Positions 13,036 through 15,738 of a stretch of DNA of 15,738 bases are shown in pieces (positions within the stretch are counted from its first letter, which is position 1; each line of letters starts with the position of its first letter). The notes beneath the pieces were generated by a model. It ran no database searches and was not told the origin of the DNA. It saw nothing but the letters and a program-made list of their open reading frames with translations. Origin of the DNA: an uncultured Clostridia bacterium (GTDB taxonomy: Bacteria > Bacillota > Clostridia > Christensenellales > Borkfalkiaceae); contig CANQUY010000028.1 in assembly GCA_947627125.1 (NCBI GenBank), forward strand, positions 1 through 15,738, given 5' to 3'. Both the position numbers and the translations under genes were made by a program.

Positions 13036-13841
13036 GATACAAACTTTTTTTATCGGACTTTGACGGGACGCTCGTCCGCGGCGACGGCACGGTGTCCGAA
13101 GCCAACAGAAGGGCCATCGAAACGTACAGAAGGGCGGGCGGGATCTTCGCCGTCGTCACGGGAAGAATGATGACTTCCATCCTGCCGCGGCTCAAAGAAC
13201 TCGGGCTCGATGACGGGCTCGCCGTTGCCTATCAGGGCGCGATGATCGCCGACGTCCGCACGGGAGAGATCCTGAAAAGCGGCGGGTTTTCGCAGGAGGA
13301 CGCCCTGACATGTATCCGCTATTTTGAAAAATGCGGGTACCATGTCCATGTCTACACGGGGGAGGACTTCTATTCCAATATGGAGGATGAATATCTCCGC
13401 GTCTACGAGGAAATTTGCCGCGTCAAAGGGAAAATCGAGCCCCACCTCTCGGACATGGTGGCCGCAAAATCCGTCAACGTCATCAAAGTTTTGGCAATGG
13501 TGGCCTCCAACGAACGGGACAGGGTCAAGGCGGAAACGGAGGCGGCGCTCGGGGAGGAGTTCTTCGTCACCTGCTCCTCGGCCTTCCTCGTTGAGGTCAT
13601 GCCGAAGGGGCAGAACAAGGCGGGGGCGGTGGAATTTCTCTCAGCGTACTACCGCATTCCGCGTGAAGAGATCGCCGCCATCGGGGACCAGCTCAACGAC
13701 CTTCCCATGCTCGAGGCGGCGGGCGGGAAATTCGCCGTTGAAAATGCGGAGAAGGAACTAAAGGAACGGGCGGCGGTCGTTGCCTCCTGCGAGGAGGACG
13801 GCGTCGCCGAAGCGCTTATGAAATACGCATTGGGGGATTAA
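13032..13841 (+). CDS. Cof-type HAD family phosphatase
   Basis: This is a 269-residue cytosolic HAD hydrolase with a C2 (Cof-type) cap. Motif I is DFDGT with nucleophile D9 and acid/base D11; motif II is TGR (43-45); motif III lysine is probably K196 in KGQNKAGAV; motif IV is GDQLND (218-223). Such enzymes dephosphorylate sugar phosphates, FMN or nucleotide-like substrates; the sequence does not show which. Start ATG 13032 overlaps the uvrC stop, so translation is likely coupled. A role in repair is not implied; between uvrC and hprK it may act on phosphosugars, but that is a guess from context. Confidence 0.88.
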   Translation: MRYKLFLSDFDGTLVRGDGTVSEANRRAIETYRRAGGIFAVVTGRMMTSILPRLKELGLDDGLAVAYQGAMIADVRTGEILKSGGFSQEDALTCIRYFEKCGYHVHVYTGEDFYSNMEDEYLRVYEEICRVKGKIEPHLSDMVAAKSVNVIKVLAMVASNERDRVKAETEAALGEEFFVTCSSAFLVEVMPKGQNKAGAVEFLSAYYRIPREEIAAIGDQLNDLPMLEAAGGKFAVENAEKELKERAAVVASCEEDGVAEALMKYALGD

Positions 13842-13844
13842 GAT

Positions 13845-14771
13845 ATGGAAGAGATTTGGTTGCCGCACGAAACGGTCATGCTCGACAAATTTGCATCGGA
13901 CCTAAATCTTGAGGTCCTGCACGCCGGGCGGGGGATCCTGTCGTTTACGAATATCAGCGTGGACCGCCCCGGGCTCAGGCTCGCGGGGTTCTTCAGCATG
14001 TTCGATTCCGAACGCATCATGCTCATCGGGCAGACGGAACATGAATACATGCGCTCCTTTTCACCCGAGGAGAGGGTGGAGCGGGTGGGGAAGCTCTTTG
14101 AATGCGGAAAGATCCCCTGTGTGGTGTTCGCCCGCGACCTCCCCGTGCCCCCCGAGATGATGGAATTCGCAAGAAAGACGGGCACCCCCGTGTTCCGCAC
14201 GGGAAAGATGACGACGGTCATCATGGCGCAGCTGTATGACTATCTTTCCAAGCTCCTCGCCCCCAAAACCACCATGCACGGCGTGCTCATGGACGTGTTC
14301 GGCGTGGGGATCATGCTGACGGGCGAAAGCGGCGTCGGCAAGAGCGAAACGGCCATGGAACTCATCAAGCGGGGACATCGCCTCGTCGCGGATGACTCCG
14401 TTCTCATCAAGAATATCGAAAACAAACTCATCGGCACTGCGCCCGAGCGGATCCGCTACTTTATGGAACTGCGCGGCATCGGCATCATCAACGTCAAGAA
14501 CATGTACGGCTCGGGGTCCGTTCTCGGCGAGAAGGAGATCGAGCTCGTGATGGAACTCGAGCACTGGAAGCAGGGCAAGGAGTACGACCGCATCGGCGGC
14601 GAGGGCGGCTATGAGGAAATTTTGGGGATCAAGGCTCCCAAACTTACCATCCCCGTTTCCCCCGGGCGGAATCTCGCCATTCTCATCGAAGTCGCGGCGC
14701 GCAACTATCGCCTCAAGAGCATGGGCTACGACGCGGCGCAGGAACTCATTCAACGGACGATCGGAAGATGA
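13845..14771 (+). CDS. hprK: HPr(Ser) kinase/phosphorylase
   Basis: This is a 308-residue bifunctional enzyme that phosphorylates and dephosphorylates HPr on Ser46, controlling carbon catabolite repression in Bacillota. The N-terminal domain precedes MHGVLMDVFGVG with H145, then Walker A GESGVGKS (160-167), HRLVADD (178-184), the family signature ELRGIGIINV (208-217) and PVSPGRN (270-276). Length and all signature residues are normal. It starts three bases after the HAD gene's stop; GGGGG (13832-13836) eight bases before ATG acts as the ribosome binding site. Its stop overlaps the U32 start as ATGA. HPr itself is not in the window. Confidence 0.96.
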   Translation: MEEIWLPHETVMLDKFASDLNLEVLHAGRGILSFTNISVDRPGLRLAGFFSMFDSERIMLIGQTEHEYMRSFSPEERVERVGKLFECGKIPCVVFARDLPVPPEMMEFARKTGTPVFRTGKMTTVIMAQLYDYLSKLLAPKTTMHGVLMDVFGVGIMLTGESGVGKSETAMELIKRGHRLVADDSVLIKNIENKLIGTAPERIRYFMELRGIGIINVKNMYGSGSVLGEKEIELVMELEHWKQGKEYDRIGGEGGYEEILGIKAPKLTIPVSPGRNLAILIEVAARNYRLKSMGYDAAQELIQRTIGR

Positions 14772-15738
14772 AAGCAGAAATTTTAGCCCCTGCGGGGGAC
14801 GAACAGACGGCATATGCGGCGCTCAATGCGGGCGCGGACGCGATCTATCTCGGCCTCAAGAAGTTTTCCGCACGCGAGGGAGCAGAAAATTTCGGCGGGG
14901 ACGCCCTCTCCCGCGTCATCCGCCTTGCACATCTCTTGGGGGCGAAGGTGTACGTCGCCCTCAATACGCTCGTGAAGGACAGCGAAACGGCCGATTTCTT
15001 CGCCTCGGTGAGGGAAGCGTGGGAGCGGGGCGCGGACGCCATTTTGATACAGGATATCTTTCTCGGGAAACTCGTCAAGGAGAAGTGGCCCGAGATCGTT
15101 CTGCACCTCTCCACGCAGGGCGGATGCAGCAACGTCTATGGGGCGGAAGTCGCAAGGGAGTACGGCTTTTCACGCGTCGTGCTCGCGCGGGAAACCCCCA
15201 TTTCCGAGATCAAAAGGATCTCAAAGGTCATTGAAGCGGAGGCGTTCGTGCAGGGCGCGCTCTGCACTTGCTATTCGGGGCAGTGCTACATGAGCTCCTT
15301 CGCGGGGAACAACAGCGGCAACCGCGGCAGGTGCAAACAGCCGTGCAGAAAGCTGTATTCTATCGACAGAGAGGGGTATGAGGAGCCCGCCTATGCGCTC
15401 TCCCTCTCCGACCTCAGCGTGGGGGAACGGGTTAAGGAACTATTGGACGCGGGCGTCGTTTCCCTCAAGATCGAGGGCCGCATGCGCCGCCCCGCCTACT
15501 GCGCCGCCGCGGTGAAGTATGTGAAGAGTTGTATTCCCCGCCCCCCTGCCCCCCTCCCCAAGGAGGGGGCATGCGCCTCAAGCGCTCATCCTGAGCCTTT
15601 CTGCGCCAATCCTGAGCTTTTCTGCGCTCATCCTGAGCGTAGCGAAGGATCTCATAGACCAACGGACTTCGTTCAAGGGGATTCTTCGGTCGCTGCGCTT
15701 CCTCAGAATGAGCGGACGGCCACGGACTTCGTTCAAGG
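14768..15738 (+). CDS. U32 family protein, partial, entered by an in-frame repeat cassette
   Basis: The first 323 codons of a U32 gene; the frame is still open at the window edge. The N-terminus (MKAEILAPAGDEQTAYAA, GADAIYLGLKKFSAREGAENF, KVYVALNTL) and four cysteines C166, C173, C189 and C193 (CYSGQC, NRGRCKQPC) are typical. U32 proteins, once called collagenase-like peptidases, include enzymes such as RlhA and TrhP that hydroxylate RNA; the N-terminus suggests the larger RlhA-like kind, but the part that would decide is missing. Native similarity runs through LKIEGRMRRPAYCAAAVKYV to about residue 254. From about residue 257 (15536) everything is repeat DNA (classes E and D), read without a stop for at least 67 codons. 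It may be a tolerated insertion, a broken gene or a contig end. ATG overlaps the hprK stop. Confidence 0.85.
   Translation, partial: MKAEILAPAGDEQTAYAALNAGADAIYLGLKKFSAREGAENFGGDALSRVIRLAHLLGAKVYVALNTLVKDSETADFFASVREAWERGADAILIQDIFLGKLVKEKWPEIVLHLSTQGGCSNVYGAEVAREYGFSRVVLARETPISEIKRISKVIEAEAFVQGALCTCYSGQCYMSSFAGNNSGNRGRCKQPCRKLYSIDREGYEEPAYALSLSDLSVGERVKELLDAGVVSLKIEGRMRRPAYCAAAVKYVKSCIPRPPAPLPKEGACASSAHPEPFCANPELFCAHPERSEGSHRPTDFVQGDSSVAALPQNERTATDFVQ
15541..15570 (+). repeat. Class E G/C hairpin repeat inside the U32 gene
   Basis: CCCCCTCC (15550-15557), loop CCAA, GGAGGGGG (15562-15569) form a perfect 8-bp stem, preceded by CCCCCCTG. It is the counterpart of 9583-9610 in copA. Here it is read as RPPAPLPKEGA, a different frame from the copA copy, so the element is free of stops in at least two frames. 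Confidence 0.8.
15582..15644 (+). repeat. 21-bp tandem triplication leading into class D
   Basis: Three units begin at 15582, 15603 and 15624, each GCGCYMATCCTGAGC plus six bases. The period is 21 bp (seven codons) and the translation is AHPEPFC, ANPELFC, AHPERSE. The third unit continues as a full class D element (ATCCTGAGCGTAGCGAAGGAT, 15630-15650), so the first two look like duplications of its left arm. Confidence 0.85.
15663..15738. repeat. Inverted class D copy between two GGACTTCGTTCAAGG modules
   Basis: CGGACTTCGTTCAAGG occurs at 15663-15678 and at 15723-15738, exactly 60 bp apart, the class D period. Between them, 15680-15713 reads GATTCTTCGG ... CTCAGAATGAGCG, a class D element in the opposite orientation to 15630-15650. 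The window ends at the last base of the second module. Confidence 0.8.

Noticed and set aside
1..15738. tRNA, rRNA, riboswitch or transposase genes
   Set aside because: I saw no cloverleaf, T-box, or recognised riboswitch core, and no transposase or integrase motif on either strand, although small RNAs cannot be excluded by eye.

Overview
The window is a GC-rich stretch of housekeeping DNA from an uncultured-looking Clostridia-type Bacillota. The evidence is the gene set (HemZ, RqcH, trigger factor-ClpP-ClpX, CsoR-CopA-CopZ, UvrC, HPr kinase/phosphorylase) and sigma-A style promoters in AT-rich islands. I cannot name the genus. Both ends lie inside repeat DNA, so this may be a whole contig broken at repeats.

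Layout: (1) 1-230, degenerate palindromic repeats. (2) 231-1601, hemZ (+). (3) 1602-1782, two adjacent repeats; the second supplies the C-terminus and stop codon of rqcH (1752-3410, -). (4) 3411-3550, divergent promoters for rqcH and the tig operon. (5) 3551-6722, tig-clpP-clpX, closed by a 12-bp hairpin at 6741-6768. (6) 6779-6903, a nested repeat. (7) 7004-10446, a copper locus: a strong promoter with a CsoR-type operator at the transcription start, csoR, a CopA ATPase fused in frame through a repeat-derived linker to a CopZ domain that has its own ribosome binding site, then an ArsR-family regulator behind a 24-bp dyad. (8) 10447-11188, a gene-free repeat island. (9) 11189-15738, a promoter that seems to start a leaderless uvrC message, then a Cof-type HAD phosphatase, hprK and a U32-family gene, tightly packed with two ATGA overlaps; the U32 frame enters another repeat cassette and stays open to the window edge.

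The genes are mostly conventional. RqcH, trigger factor and ClpXP all serve nascent-chain quality control and proteolysis. CsoR, CopA and CopZ sense, export and deliver Cu(I). UvrC acts in nucleotide excision repair, and HPrK in catabolite control.

The striking part is the repeats. At least five classes, here called A, B, C, D and F, appear to share one architecture: an outer stem TCAT-NNN ... N'N'N'-ATC whose variable triplet changes together with its partner (GCT/AGC, TCT/AGA, CCT/AGG, GGT/ACC), often with an internal GGACTTCGTT module. A G/C-rich class E hairpin travels with class D. These elements are not confined to intergenic DNA. They form the end of rqcH, the copA-copZ linker and an insertion in the U32 gene, in each case without a frameshift. 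This resembles, in concept, the in-frame palindromic elements known from Rickettsia.
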